This document shows positions 16,460-25,467 of a stretch of 64,000 nucleotides of DNA, piece by piece. Position numbers and translations under genes: made by a program. Numbering within the stretch: the first letter of the stretch is position 1; each line of letters starts with the position of its first letter. The DNA is from JBBDXI01 sp040902425 (GTDB taxonomy: Bacteria; Planctomycetota; Phycisphaerae; Phycisphaerales; UBA1924), in the NCBI GenBank assembly GCA_040902425.1, contig JBBDXI010000080.1, positions 1 to 64,000 of the forward strand. Reading direction: 5' to 3'. Under the pieces are notes generated by a model that worked only from the letters and a program-made list of their open reading frames with translations, did no database searches and was not told where the DNA came from.

Positions 16460-17035
16460 CTACACCGTCAGGCTCTCGACCGTCTCCACCAGCACGTGCA
16501 GGATGAGCATGTGCAACTCCTGGACCCGGTCGCTGGTCTCGCCCGGCGCCACCAGCTCGTGGTCGCACGCCCCCTTCAATCGGCCCCCGCCCCGCCCGAG
16601 AAGGGCCACGGTGGTCAGCCCACGCTGGCTCCCCGCGGCGGCGGCCCTGAGCATGTTCTCCGAGTTGCCGCTCGTCGAGAGCAGGATCAGCACATCGCCC
16701 TGCTTCCCGAGCGCCTCGACCCACCGCGAGAACACGTGCTCGAACCCGTAGTCGTTGGCGGTGCAGGTGATGTGCCCCGGGTCGGTGCAGGCGATCGCCG
16801 CCAGGGGCGCCCGGTCGGCCCGGAACCGGCCCGTCAGTTCCTCGGCGAAGTGGGCCGCGTCGCACGCCGAGCCGCCGTTGCCGCACACCATGACCTTGTG
16901 CCCCGCGGCCAGTTGCCGGTGGATCAGCACCCCCAGCCGCTCCACGGTCTCGACGCTGTGGCGCGACTGGATGAGCTGGTCGAGGGCCGCGCGGGCCTCG
17001 ACAAACGCCCTGGCTGAAACCGGCTCGGTAGGCAT
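16460..17035 (-). CDS. gmhA: Sedoheptulose 7-phosphate isomerase (SIS domain)
   Basis: First step of ADP-L-glycero-D-manno-heptose synthesis for the LPS core. Its 191 residues match E. coli GmhA. The SIS fold is evident: VMVCGNGGSACDAAHFAEELTGRF (substrate loop), AIACTDPG, LLSTSGNSENML and the C-terminal helix ELHMLILHVLVETVE with the catalytic His region. The ATG at 17035 gives the family N-terminus; further upstream the frame enters non-coding sequence. Together with kdsB it supports an LPS-bearing outer membrane. DiaA-like SIS proteins are the main alternative. Confidence 0.88.
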   Translation of the reverse strand: MPTEPVSARAFVEARAALDQLIQSRHSVETVERLGVLIHRQLAAGHKVMVCGNGGSACDAAHFAEELTGRFRADRAPLAAIACTDPGHITCTANDYGFEHVFSRWVEALGKQGDVLILLSTSGNSENMLRAAAAGSQRGLTTVALLGRGGGRLKGACDHELVAPGETSDRVQELHMLILHVLVETVESLTV

Positions 17036-17549
17036 CGCGGCAGTGTAGAGGGCCGCCCCGGTTGGCTCGCGAGAGCACGGGATCCGTAAGGGTGCCCCCC
17101 AAAAACCCGGCTCCCGGGGCCACCCCGAGGGGGGCCGCGCGCCGCGCAACCGCTGGAGGAATGGGCACTTTGTGCATACCGTAAGCCCCCGACGGCCACA
17201 ACTTGGCCCATCCCCCTTGTCGAACTCTCAAATCCGCTCATACTGACTGCGGCGAGCGCCCCCGCACGATTCGCCCGCAGGTTTCTCATCACGGAAGACC
17301 CATCAGCACGAAAGGCAGGAGGCCGGGGGGACAGGCCGCGATGGTGCGCGGCCGGATGCTCCATCAAGCGTTGGGCCGGAGGCCCGAAGCACAGACATCG
17401 GGAGGGCGCGACGCCCGCCCAGGATCGGACTCCGCGGGGCCGGAGGCCCGCACGCAGCGATGGATACACCGCTGGAACCCAAGGTGGGGACCAGTTTCCG
17501 CAACGATGATGGACGACGTCCATCGGCACGCACGAAGAAAGGGTTGGGT
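17036..17549. other. 514-base gap upstream of the Tad locus, leader with three hairpins
   Basis: No credible gene was found. At 17373-17385, 17404-17416 and 17437-17449 there are three hairpins of identical geometry (five-base stem, three-base loop): GGGCC-GGA-GGCCC, GGGCG-CGA-CGCCC, and GGGCC-GGA-GGCCC. They would lie in the 5' leader of the flp pilin mRNA and could set its stability or bind a protein. A c-di-GMP riboswitch was looked for and not recognised. No clear -35/-10 was found. Confidence 0.5.
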
Positions 17550-17705
17550 ATGAAGAAGTTCCTCGCAAACGAGCAGGGCCTGGAGACGGTCGAGTACGCG
17601 ATCATCGCCGGCCTCATCGTCGTCGGCACCGTGGCGGCCATCACCGCCATCGGCACCTGGGTCAGCGGCAAGTTCACCGCGCTGAAGACGGCGATCGGCG
17701 CCTGA
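17550..17705 (+). CDS. flp: Flp/Fap-type class IVb pilin
   Basis: A 51-residue Tad pilin precursor, MKKFLANEQG followed by the mature LETVEYAIIAGL. Cleavage is expected after Gly10; Glu at mature position 5 is present, and a hydrophobic helix runs from about residue 16 to 38. AAAGGG lies just before the ATG at 17550; the open frame upstream is leader sequence. As the major subunit it should need high expression, fitting a long structured leader. It is first of eleven collinear tad genes; the prepilin peptidase that should process it follows. Confidence 0.93.
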   Translation: MKKFLANEQGLETVEYAIIAGLIVVGTVAAITAIGTWVSGKFTALKTAIGA

Positions 17706-17768
17706 CCGGGCGCTGGCCGCCGAACGAGCCGGTGTTCTGCCCGACGAACGGAGTCGGAGGTTCCATCG

Positions 17769-18356
17769 GTGATTCCTGACCTCAACCCGTCATCGCCGCT
17801 GTTCCCGTGGGCCGTCGTGATCGGCGCCTCGCTGGCAGCGGCGATGACGGACTTGTCTTCCCGGCGGATCCCCAACCTGCTGACGCTGCCTCTGGTAGCG
17901 CTGGGGCTGGTGTGGTCGGTCGCGACGGCGGGGACCTGGTGGCTCGGCGCCATCGACTCGGTGGCCGCCTGCCTGGTGCTGGCCCTCCCCTACGTGATCC
18001 TCTACGCCAGCGGCGCGGGGGGCGGCGCGGGGGATGCCAAGCTCATGGGGGCGATCGGGGCGTGGCTGGGGATCCAGTCCGGCTTCGTCGTGCTGGTGGC
18101 GGTCTCGCTCTGCGGGATCGCCCTGGCGGTCTTCTACGCCGCGGCCCAGCGGCAGCTCCGCCCGGTGCTGGCGAACATCGCGGGCGTGCTGATCGCGACC
18201 ACGGTGGCGATCCGGACAGGGCGGGGGCTGGGGTCGGTGTTCCGCGACATGCCGCCGGCCTCGGAGATGACCACGATCCCGTACGGCGTGTCGATCTTTC
18301 TGGGGGTGTGCCTGGGCGCCGGCGTGATGGCGCTCTTCGGGGGGCTCATCGGATGA
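17769..18356 (+). CDS. cpaA: Prepilin peptidase (A24, CpaA/TadV type)
   Basis: A 195-residue polytopic aspartyl protease without the N-methyltransferase domain, as in Tad systems. The two catalytic Asp are in DLSSRRIPN (Asp28) and GGGAGDAKLM (GxGD, about residue 88). About six membrane segments are predicted by eye. The GTG at 17769 has GGAGG eight bases upstream. The stop overlaps the tadE start (ATGA). Confidence 0.92.
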   Translation: MIPDLNPSSPLFPWAVVIGASLAAAMTDLSSRRIPNLLTLPLVALGLVWSVATAGTWWLGAIDSVAACLVLALPYVILYASGAGGGAGDAKLMGAIGAWLGIQSGFVVLVAVSLCGIALAVFYAAAQRQLRPVLANIAGVLIATTVAIRTGRGLGSVFRDMPPASEMTTIPYGVSIFLGVCLGAGVMALFGGLIG

Positions 18357-18781
18357 ACAGGACTCAGAACCAGATTCAGGCCCGCCGGGGCGCCATGATG
18401 GTGGAAGCCGCGCTGGTGCTGCCGGTGCTCTTCCTGATGGTCTTCGGCATCATCGAGTACGGCTGGATGTTCCTGAAGTCCCACGAAATCAGCCTCGCAA
18501 CCCGGGACGGCGCGCGGGCGGGTTCTCTCGCCGGCGGCACGACCGCCGATATCACCTCCGCGATCAATACCCGGCTGACGCAAGCGGGCATCGGGTCCGG
18601 GCTGTCCACGGTGACCGTGGTGCCGGCGCCCGAGCTGCTCAACCGGGGCGAGACCTTCACGGTGACGATCAGCGTGGACTACGGGCAGAGCAGCGGGGGC
18701 CTCTCCGTGCTCAACATTCCCATCATCCCCGTGCCCGATCGCCTCAAGTCGAAGTTCACGATGGCGAAGGAAGGACCGTAA
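18353..18781 (+). CDS. tadE: TadE-like minor pseudopilin
   Basis: A 142-residue pseudopilin: RRG followed by AMMVEAALVLPVLFLMVFGIIEY, so Glu is at mature position 5, then a helix and a small soluble domain (EISLATRDGARAGSLAGG). It starts inside the stop codon of the prepilin peptidase gene, which should process it. TadE proteins prime or regulate pilus assembly. No tadF or tadG homologue is next to it in this window. Confidence 0.85.
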   Translation: MNRTQNQIQARRGAMMVEAALVLPVLFLMVFGIIEYGWMFLKSHEISLATRDGARAGSLAGGTTADITSAINTRLTQAGIGSGLSTVTVVPAPELLNRGETFTVTISVDYGQSSGGLSVLNIPIIPVPDRLKSKFTMAKEGP

Positions 18782-18933
18782 GGGCAGGTCACGGAAGCGT
18801 TATCCGCGGCGCGATGTGCGCCGCCGGGTGTGCGGCCGCGGGTTTGGCGGGTACATCCTTAGAGACGGTGGGAACCTGGGCAAGGTCCCAGAGCCTCGTC
18901 GGCGTCCCGGCAACTGAAGAAGGGGATTTGGTC

Positions 18934-19845
18934 ATGAGATGGCAGTTCTTCGGGCTGGTGATCGTGGGACTGATCGCGGCCGTGGCCGCGGCCCTCCTGG
19001 TCGCCTCCCTCAAGTCGGGCACGCCGATCCTGCGGGTCTCCCAGTCCCCCGCGCAGCCCGTCGGGCCGCAGGAGGTCGAGGTCGCCGTGGCGACCCGCGG
19101 CCTGGACCGGATGACGACCGTCAGCGAGGACATGGTCAAGATCGTGAAGATGCCGGCCTCCTCGGCCCCCGCGGGGCACTACTCCAGCGCGGTCCCCGTC
19201 GCCGGGCAGATCCTGGTGGCCCCGATGGCCGCCGGACAGCCTTTCACCCGACGGGTCTTCGCCGCCTCCGGCCCCGGCGTGCACCTCGCGGCCACGCTCC
19301 CCATGGGCATGCGGGCGATGAGCGTCTCCCTCAGCGACTACTCCGGCCTCGACGGCCTGCTCTACCCCGGGTGCGCCGTGGATGTCCTGGCCTCGATCGA
19401 CTTCCGCGCCAAGGGCGAGCAGGACGGCGAGGTCGTCTCCGCCACCATCCTCCGCAACATCCAGGTGCTGGCGATCGAGGACCAGACCGCCGTCTCGGGC
19501 GACCGCCCCGAGGAGCGCAGCGCCGCCAGCCGCATGGACCGGCGCCGCCGCATCACGCTGATGGTCAGCCCCAAGCAGGCCGAGAAGCTGCAACTGGCGA
19601 TGGAGCACGGCATCGTGTCGCTGGCGATGCGCAACCCGCAGGACACGACCTCGCCCGCCGGTGAGGAGGACATGATGCGCCTCGCCGAGCTCGGGCCCAT
19701 CACTCCGGATGCCTCCTCGGGCATCTTCATCGACGGCGCCCCCGCCGGGCCCGAGGGGCGCAAGCCCGAGTACATCGTGCACGTCCTCCGCGGCGGCGAG
19801 GAGACTCGCAAGTCGTTCCAGGTGCAGGACCGTCCCAAGAAGTAA
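18934..19845 (+). CDS. cpaB: Tad pilus assembly protein CpaB/RcpC
   Basis: A 303-residue periplasmic protein with an N-terminal membrane segment (about 5-27), an SAF/beta-clip-like domain (VATRGLDRMTTVSEDMVKIVKMP, GQILVAPMAAGQPFTRRVF), and the RcpC region with AVSLRVD-like SVSLSDYSGLDGLLYPGCAVDVLASID and LRNIQVLAIED. The ATG at 18934 has AAGGGG nine bases away. About 150 non-coding bases precede it, holding several small hairpins. CpaB likely links the secretin to the inner-membrane platform. Confidence 0.88.
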   Translation: MRWQFFGLVIVGLIAAVAAALLVASLKSGTPILRVSQSPAQPVGPQEVEVAVATRGLDRMTTVSEDMVKIVKMPASSAPAGHYSSAVPVAGQILVAPMAAGQPFTRRVFAASGPGVHLAATLPMGMRAMSVSLSDYSGLDGLLYPGCAVDVLASIDFRAKGEQDGEVVSATILRNIQVLAIEDQTAVSGDRPEERSAASRMDRRRRITLMVSPKQAEKLQLAMEHGIVSLAMRNPQDTTSPAGEEDMMRLAELGPITPDASSGIFIDGAPAGPEGRKPEYIVHVLRGGEETRKSFQVQDRPKK

Positions 19846-19956
19846 GCCTTGAAGTACGCAGCCGACCGGCCCCTCTGGAGGGGGGGGCACCCGTGAGACA
19901 AGACGCCGCCGCCCTCGGAGAGAGGGGCGGGCGGCACGACCAGAGAGGAGACGTCT

Positions 19957-21897
19957 GTGTTCAATCGCCGCTCCCCCGCCCCACAGGCCCGCGCCGGCCG
20001 GCTGCTCGCCCGGTGGGTTGTCCTGGGCGCCGGTTTGCCCCTGTCGCTCCTCGCCGCCGGCGCTGCGCCCCAGCCGCCCGCGCAGCCCGACGGCGTGATG
20101 TCCGCCGCGCAGGTGGACCAGGCCGGCCACCTCGGCGTCCTGCTCGGCCAGTCGCGCGTGGTGCGTCCGCCCTTCCCGGCGATGCGCGTCTCCGTCACCG
20201 ACCCCACCGTCGCCGACGTCGAGGTCCTGACGCCCGACCAGGTCCTCGTCCTCGGCAAGAAGCCCGGGACCACCGACCTGCTCGTCTGGAGCCAGGATGA
20301 GCGCGTCTGGCGCACCCGCATCGAGGTCGGCCTGGACCTCGAGCGCCTGCGGGGCGACCTGGCCTCCGCGTTCCCCGATGCCGAGCTCTCGATCAGCCGC
20401 CTCCAGAACCTCGTGGTGATCTCCGGCCAGCTCCGGCGCGCCGACGACGCGTCGCACCTCAAGGAGTTCATGGACAAGACCGAGATCCCCTACCTCAACC
20501 GCACCAGCCTCGCCGGCATCCAGCAGGTCCAGATCCGCGTCCGCGTCGCCGAGGTCAGCCGCCAGGCCCTCCGCACGCTCGGCGTCAATACCTACATGTC
20601 CACCAGCAGCGTCGTCGGCGGGATCGGCATCGGCCCCTCGATCGGCGGCGCGGTCCAGCCCGCCGTCATCGCCGGCCCCCAAGCCATCTCCCCGCCCCCG
20701 GGCCCCATGTCGATCTCCCCGGCCGTCACCGTCTTCGGCGGCCTCTGGCGGGGCGAGATCCAGCTCTTCGTCCAGGCCCTGGCCGAGAACCAGTACCTCC
20801 GCGTCCTCGCCGAGCCGACGCTCAACTGCGCCAGCGGCGAGGAGGCCACGTTCCTCGCCGGCGGCGAGTTCCCCATCCCCGTCGTCCAGGGCAGCGTCGG
20901 CGGCGCGGGCGGCGGCACCTCGATCTCGATCGAGTACAAGCCCTTCGGCGTCAACCTCCGCTTCCGCCCCGTCGTCCTGGGCGACAACAGCATCCGCCTC
21001 CACGTCGCCCCGGAGGTCTCCGACCTCTCCGACGTCGGCGCCGTCACCATCCAGGGCTTCCGCATCCCCAGCATCCAGACCCGCCGCGCCGAGACCACGC
21101 TCGAACTGAAGAGCGGCCAGACCTTCGCCCTCGCGGGCCTCATCAACCAGCGGATCGACGCCCGCAACTCCCGCGTCCCTGGCTTCGGCGACCTGCCGAT
21201 CCTCGGCGCCCTGTTCCGCTCCGTCCGCTACAACCAGGGCGACACCGAGCTGCTCATCATGGTCACGGCGAACCTCGTCTCCGCCGACAACATCGACGGG
21301 CGCACCGCCGCCCCCGGCGACCTGCACAACGCACCCAACGACTGGGAGCTCTTCGCCACGGGCAAGCTCGAGGGCAAGGCCGCCCCGCCGGTCTCCCCCG
21401 CCGATGCCCAGTGGCTCCGCGAGCAGGGCCTCGACCAGCTCCAGGGCCCCGGCGCCTGGGCCGCCTACGACGCCGCGCCCGCCCGCGGCACCGCCACCGC
21501 CCGCCCGAGCACGCACCACGCCCCCCCCGGCCCCCCGCCGGCGCGGGCCGCTCCCGAGCCCGCGCCCGCCGAGCCCCCGCCCCCCCCGGCCGAGCCGGCC
21601 CCGCGCCCCGAGAGCACGCCCGCCGCGGCCCCCTTCAAGGCGCCGCCCGGCACGCCCATCGCGCCGCGCGCCGGCTCATCCGCCCGCGACCTCGCCGCGC
21701 GTTCCGCGGTGCCGCCCGGCGCTGCCCGGCCGCGGCCGGGCGCTGAACCCGCCGTCCGTCCGGCTCGTACCTCGGGCTCACCCGCGACGGCCCCCGCCAC
21801 GACCACTCAGCCCGCTTCGGCGATCAAGAACGCGGTTCCCGCGCCGTCCACCCCGGTCCGCAAGGCCCAGGTCGTCTCGAAGGCCGGCGGCCGCTGA
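19957..21897 (+). CDS. cpaC: Tad pilus secretin CpaC/RcpA
   Basis: A 646-residue outer-membrane channel. Signal peptide about 1-36; pilus-assembly N domain (about 45-130, MRVSVTDPTVADVEVLTPDQVLVLGKKPGTTDLLVW); a BON/N-like domain (about 130-180); secretin domain about 185-450 with VRVAEVSRQALRTLGVN, LAEPTLNCASGEEATFLAGGEFPIPV and LAGLINQRIDARNSRVPGFGDLPILGALF. The last 150 residues are a Pro/Ala-rich tail, unusually long for CpaC. GTG start with GAGAGGAG six bases upstream. Confidence 0.93.
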   Translation: MFNRRSPAPQARAGRLLARWVVLGAGLPLSLLAAGAAPQPPAQPDGVMSAAQVDQAGHLGVLLGQSRVVRPPFPAMRVSVTDPTVADVEVLTPDQVLVLGKKPGTTDLLVWSQDERVWRTRIEVGLDLERLRGDLASAFPDAELSISRLQNLVVISGQLRRADDASHLKEFMDKTEIPYLNRTSLAGIQQVQIRVRVAEVSRQALRTLGVNTYMSTSSVVGGIGIGPSIGGAVQPAVIAGPQAISPPPGPMSISPAVTVFGGLWRGEIQLFVQALAENQYLRVLAEPTLNCASGEEATFLAGGEFPIPVVQGSVGGAGGGTSISIEYKPFGVNLRFRPVVLGDNSIRLHVAPEVSDLSDVGAVTIQGFRIPSIQTRRAETTLELKSGQTFALAGLINQRIDARNSRVPGFGDLPILGALFRSVRYNQGDTELLIMVTANLVSADNIDGRTAAPGDLHNAPNDWELFATGKLEGKAAPPVSPADAQWLREQGLDQLQGPGAWAAYDAAPARGTATARPSTHHAPPGPPPARAAPEPAPAEPPPPPAEPAPRPESTPAAAPFKAPPGTPIAPRAGSSARDLAARSAVPPGAARPRPGAEPAVRPARTSGSPATAPATTTQPASAIKNAVPAPSTPVRKAQVVSKAGGR

Positions 21898-21911
21898 GCC
21901 GGCGCGGTAGC

Positions 21912-23102
21912 GTGTTCACCAGCGGAGCCACCCCTCGGATGGACCCGACCCAAGGCATCCTCCTCCTCACGGCCAGCGCCGAGACCGAGCGCCAGGTCTC
22001 GGCCGCCATCGCCTCGGAGCGGGGGCTCGCGATGGGCCCGACCTGCCGGTCGCTCCAGGAACTGATCAACCGCCTCCGGCAGTCGCCCGCCAGGGTGGCC
22101 GTCGTCGATCTCGAGCCCTCGCCCGAGAAGAACCTCGCCCTGCTCGACCCCGTGATCTCGCGGTACGGCGACACCCGTTTCATCGTGCTCGCCCGCTCCC
22201 CCGGCCAGCAGGTCCTGCTCGAGGCGATGCACGTCGGCGCCCGGCACGTCGTCGCCGCCGAGACGGTCCACGCCGACCTGCCCCTGGTCCTCCGCCGGAT
22301 GGCCCTGAACGGCGCCGCCCGGCGCACCGCGCGGGCCTTCGTCGCCAGCGTCTTCTCCGCCAGCGGCGGCGCCGGCGCCACCACGCTCGCCGTCAACCTC
22401 GCCTGCGAGCTGCAGGCCCTCGCCACCGGCCCCACGCTGCTTGTGGACCTCGACGTCTACTCCGGGGCGGTCGCCGCGTACCTCAACGTCCACGCCGACT
22501 ACGACCTCGCCACCGTCCTGGCCGACGGCGACCGACTCGACGGCGAGCTCATCAAGTCCTCCTCCGCCCTCCACAGCCCCAAGCTCTACGTCCTGCTCAG
22601 CCCCGGCGCGGCCACCTCGCGCCTCGTGGCGCAGCCGCGCTTCGAGAACCTCCCCGCGCTGCTGGGCTCGGCGCGCGAGGCCTTCGACTACGTCGTGATC
22701 GATGCCCCCCGGCTGCCCTTCGACATGACCGCGCAGCTCGCGACGGCCAGCTCCCTCTGCCTGCTCCCCTTCCAGCTCTCGGTGGTCGGCATCCGCGCTG
22801 CCAAGAACCTGATGAACGCCCTGATCGAATCCGGCGTCCCCGGCGACCAGATCATGCCCATCGCCAGCCGCCACCGCCGCCGGCGCGTCATGATCGGCCT
22901 GGACGAGGCCGCCAGGGCCCTCGGGCGCGCCCAGCTCCCGTACCTCACCAACGACTTCAAGTCGGCCCTCGCCAGCGTCAACCTCGGCCAGCCCCTCGCC
23001 GTCGCCGCCAGGCGGTCCGCGCTCCGCCGCGACATCGAGCGCCTCGCCCAGCACATCCACACCTCCCACACGGGCGGCGGCCACCTGGCCCCCGTCTTCT
23101 AG
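21912..23102 (+). CDS. cpaE: Tad pilus localisation ATPase CpaE/TadZ
   Basis: About 396 residues: an N-terminal receiver-like domain (10-130) followed by a MinD/ParA-fold ATPase. The Walker A is the deviant SASGGAGATTLAVNLA, where the Lys before the final Thr is Ala, as in many TadZ proteins; a Walker A' Asp is in LLVDLDVYSG and a Walker B in YVVIDAPR. The receiver domain has Asp in VAVVDLEPSP but may not be phosphorylated. Start GTG at 21912; ATG at 21939 (MDPTQG) is an equally good choice. It should place the pilus machine in the cell. Confidence 0.87.
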   Translation: MFTSGATPRMDPTQGILLLTASAETERQVSAAIASERGLAMGPTCRSLQELINRLRQSPARVAVVDLEPSPEKNLALLDPVISRYGDTRFIVLARSPGQQVLLEAMHVGARHVVAAETVHADLPLVLRRMALNGAARRTARAFVASVFSASGGAGATTLAVNLACELQALATGPTLLVDLDVYSGAVAAYLNVHADYDLATVLADGDRLDGELIKSSSALHSPKLYVLLSPGAATSRLVAQPRFENLPALLGSAREAFDYVVIDAPRLPFDMTAQLATASSLCLLPFQLSVVGIRAAKNLMNALIESGVPGDQIMPIASRHRRRRVMIGLDEAARALGRAQLPYLTNDFKSALASVNLGQPLAVAARRSALRRDIERLAQHIHTSHTGGGHLAPVF

Positions 23103-23112
23103 AAGGACCGCA

Positions 23113-24468
23113 ATGACCACGGTCGGCAGCAGCAGCACGAGCGTCGCGACGGCGGGGAGGCCCGCCAGCGCGGCCGCGCTGCAGGACATCAAGGCCCGCA
23201 TCCACCGGCGGCTCATCGAGACGCTGGACCTGGTCGAGGCCCGCAGGATGGCGGTCGAGCAGCTCCACAACGAGTGCTCGCGCCGGCTCGACGTCCTGCT
23301 GAACGAGGAGCGCTGCCCGCTGTCGGCGCCCGAGCGCCGCCAGCTCCTCCGCGATGTGCTCGACGAGATCTTCGGCCTGGGCCCGCTCGAGGAGTTCCTC
23401 CGCGATCCCGGCATCAACGACATCCTCGTCAACGGCTTCGAGCAGGTCTACATCGAGCGCGAGGGCGTGCTCATCCGCACCCGCGCCAGCTTCCGCAACA
23501 ACGAGCACCTCGTCCAGGTCATCCAGCGGATCGGCGCCCAGGTGGGCCGGCGCATCGACGAGAGCTCGCCCATGCTCGACGCGCGCCTGGCCGACGGCTC
23601 GCGCGTCAACGCCATCATCCCACCGCTCGCGCTCGACGGCCCGGCCCTCTCCATCCGCCGCTTCGGCGCCGTTCCCATCGACTGCGAGCGGCTCATCCAG
23701 CTCGACACCCTCACCGGCGAGATCGCCCTTTTCCTCGAGGCCTGCGTCCGCTGCAAGACCAACATCCTCGTCTCCGGCGGCACCGGCACGGGCAAGACCA
23801 CCCTCCTCAACGTCCTCTCCCGCTGGATCCCCGGCACCGAGCGCGTCGTCACCATCGAGGACGCCGCCGAGCTCAAGATGCAGCGCGACCACGTCGTCCG
23901 GCTGGAGACCCGCCCCCCCAACATCGAGGGGCGCGGCGAGGTCACCCAGCGCGACCTGCTCAAGAACACCCTCCGCATGCGCCCCGACCGCATCATCATC
24001 GGCGAGGTCCGCGGCGCCGAGGCCCTCGACATGATGCAGGCCATGAACACCGGCCACGAGGGGTCCATGACCACCGTCCACGCCAACACCGCCCGCGACG
24101 CCCTGCGGCGCGTCGAGAACATGGTCAGCATGGCCGGCCTCAACTACCCCGTCGCCGCCATCCGCCAGGCCATGGCCTCCGCCCTCAACGTCGTCGTCCA
24201 CCTCGCCCGCGTCACCGGCGGGCGCCGCCGCATCCAGAGCGTCTCCGAGGTCACCGGCATGGAGGGCGACGTCATCTGCCTCCAGGACCTCTTCCGCTGG
24301 CGCCAGACCGGCGTCGGCAACGACGGGCACGCCGTGGGCCAGTTCGAGGCCTGCGGCGTCCGCGCCCGCATCCTCGAGCGCATCGAGGCCGAGGGCATCG
24401 CCCTGCCCGGCAACCTCTTCGAGCGCCGCGTCCTTTCCGGGAAGGGGGTCCGGCCCGAGGGCCGGTGA
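23113..24468 (+). CDS. tadA: Tad pilus secretion ATPase TadA/CpaF
   Basis: A 451-residue hexameric ATPase of the type II/IV family. Walker A is SGGTGTGKTTLLN (about 220-232), Asp box VVTIEDAAELKM, His box region GSMTTVHANTARDAL, and Walker B-like RIIIGEVRG. The N-terminal helical domain (about 25-100) ends in IFGLGPLEEFLRDPGINDILVNG, typical of CpaF. AAGGA precedes the ATG by five bases. A seven-base hairpin (24450-24465) abuts the stop codon. It powers pilus extension and probably retraction. Confidence 0.95.
   Translation: MTTVGSSSTSVATAGRPASAAALQDIKARIHRRLIETLDLVEARRMAVEQLHNECSRRLDVLLNEERCPLSAPERRQLLRDVLDEIFGLGPLEEFLRDPGINDILVNGFEQVYIEREGVLIRTRASFRNNEHLVQVIQRIGAQVGRRIDESSPMLDARLADGSRVNAIIPPLALDGPALSIRRFGAVPIDCERLIQLDTLTGEIALFLEACVRCKTNILVSGGTGTGKTTLLNVLSRWIPGTERVVTIEDAAELKMQRDHVVRLETRPPNIEGRGEVTQRDLLKNTLRMRPDRIIIGEVRGAEALDMMQAMNTGHEGSMTTVHANTARDALRRVENMVSMAGLNYPVAAIRQAMASALNVVVHLARVTGGRRRIQSVSEVTGMEGDVICLQDLFRWRQTGVGNDGHAVGQFEACGVRARILERIEAEGIALPGNLFERRVLSGKGVRPEGR
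24450..24465 (+). other. Hairpin at the tadA/tadB junction
   Basis: CCGGCCC-GA-GGGCCGG ends one base before the tadA stop codon and ten bases before the tadB ATG. No T-run follows, so it is not a terminator; it may protect mRNA or tune tadB translation. Confidence 0.4.
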
Positions 24469-24474
24469 TCAGCC

Positions 24475-25464
24475 ATGGACAGCCCCGAACAGATCATCCG
24501 CCTCGTCGGCGCCGCCTCCGCGTTCACGCTCGTGGCCGCGGTGTGGATGGGCCTCATGATGCTCTGGACCCTCCGGCGCGCCTCGCGCCGGCGCGCCCTG
24601 CACGAGCGCCTCGGGCTCATCGCGCCCCGGCAGGGCCCGCAGCGCACGCTCAGCCTGTGGCGCGACGGCAAGCGCGGCAGCACCACCGTCGCCGGCCACG
24701 CCGCGGGCGCCTCGCTGATGACGCGCATCCGGCGGGCCCACTACCAGGCCGGCCTGGGGCCGGAGGCCGGGCCCGCTGTCGCCGGCGTGCTGGGCGCGGG
24801 CCTCATCCTCGGCGCCGGGGCCCTCATCATCACCGGCAACCCCATCGTCGCCGCGTGCATGCCCGTCTTCGTCGTCATGGCCTACTCCGCGTGGCTCTCG
24901 CGACGCATCCGCATCCGGGCGGGCCTCTTCGAGCAGCAGTTCATCCACGCCCTGGAGCTCGCCGCCCGCTCCCTCCGCGCCGGGCACCCCCTCCTGGGCT
25001 CCTTCCAGCTCATCGCCGACGAGCTCGACGCCCCCGTCAGCACCGCCTTCGCCGAGGTCTGCCAGCAGCACGCCATGGGCGTCAGCCTCGAGGACGCCCT
25101 GGAGCGCGTCGCCGCGGCCACCGGCGGCCTCGGCCAGGACCTGCGCCTGTTCGCCACCTCCGTCTCCATCCAGCTCCGCTCCGGCGGCAACCTCGCCGAC
25201 ATGATGGAGCGGCTCGCGTTCGTCATCCGCGACCGCCTCCGCCTCGGCCGCCGCATCCGCATCCTCACCTCCCAGACCCAGTTCTCCAAGCGCATCCTCA
25301 TCGCCATGCCCTTCGTGCTCTTCCTGGTCCTGAACATCGTCAACCGCGAGTACGCCGCCACGCTCTACACCACGCCGCAGGGCAATATCCTGCTGGGCCT
25401 CGGCGCCGCGATGATGGTCCTGGGCATCGTCGCCATGAACCGCCTCGCCATCCTGAGGTACTGA
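24475..25464 (+). CDS. tadB: Tad inner-membrane platform protein TadB
   Basis: A 329-residue protein with a T2SS-F domain. Membrane segments lie at about 10-30, 100-145 (paired) and 280-325 (paired); the cytoplasmic F domain has FEQQFIHALELAARSLRAGHPLLGSFQLIADEL and LRSGGNLADMMERLAFVIRDRLRLGRRI. The ATG is six bases after tadA. With TadC it forms the rotor or platform acted on by TadA. Confidence 0.92.
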   Translation: MDSPEQIIRLVGAASAFTLVAAVWMGLMMLWTLRRASRRRALHERLGLIAPRQGPQRTLSLWRDGKRGSTTVAGHAAGASLMTRIRRAHYQAGLGPEAGPAVAGVLGAGLILGAGALIITGNPIVAACMPVFVVMAYSAWLSRRIRIRAGLFEQQFIHALELAARSLRAGHPLLGSFQLIADELDAPVSTAFAEVCQQHAMGVSLEDALERVAAATGGLGQDLRLFATSVSIQLRSGGNLADMMERLAFVIRDRLRLGRRIRILTSQTQFSKRILIAMPFVLFLVLNIVNREYAATLYTTPQGNILLGLGAAMMVLGIVAMNRLAILRY

Positions 25465-25467
25465 CCC

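Noticed and set aside
17230..17549. c-di-GMP riboswitch before the pilin gene
   Set aside because: Searched by eye for the GEMM core (GGCAAACC-like and tetraloop receptor) and did not find it; the hairpins present do not form that junction.
18859..21519. An 886-codon minus-strand frame opposite cpaB and the secretin
   Set aside because: Antisense shadow; its Gly/Asp/Val-rich composition and lack of motifs contrast with clear CpaB and secretin motifs.
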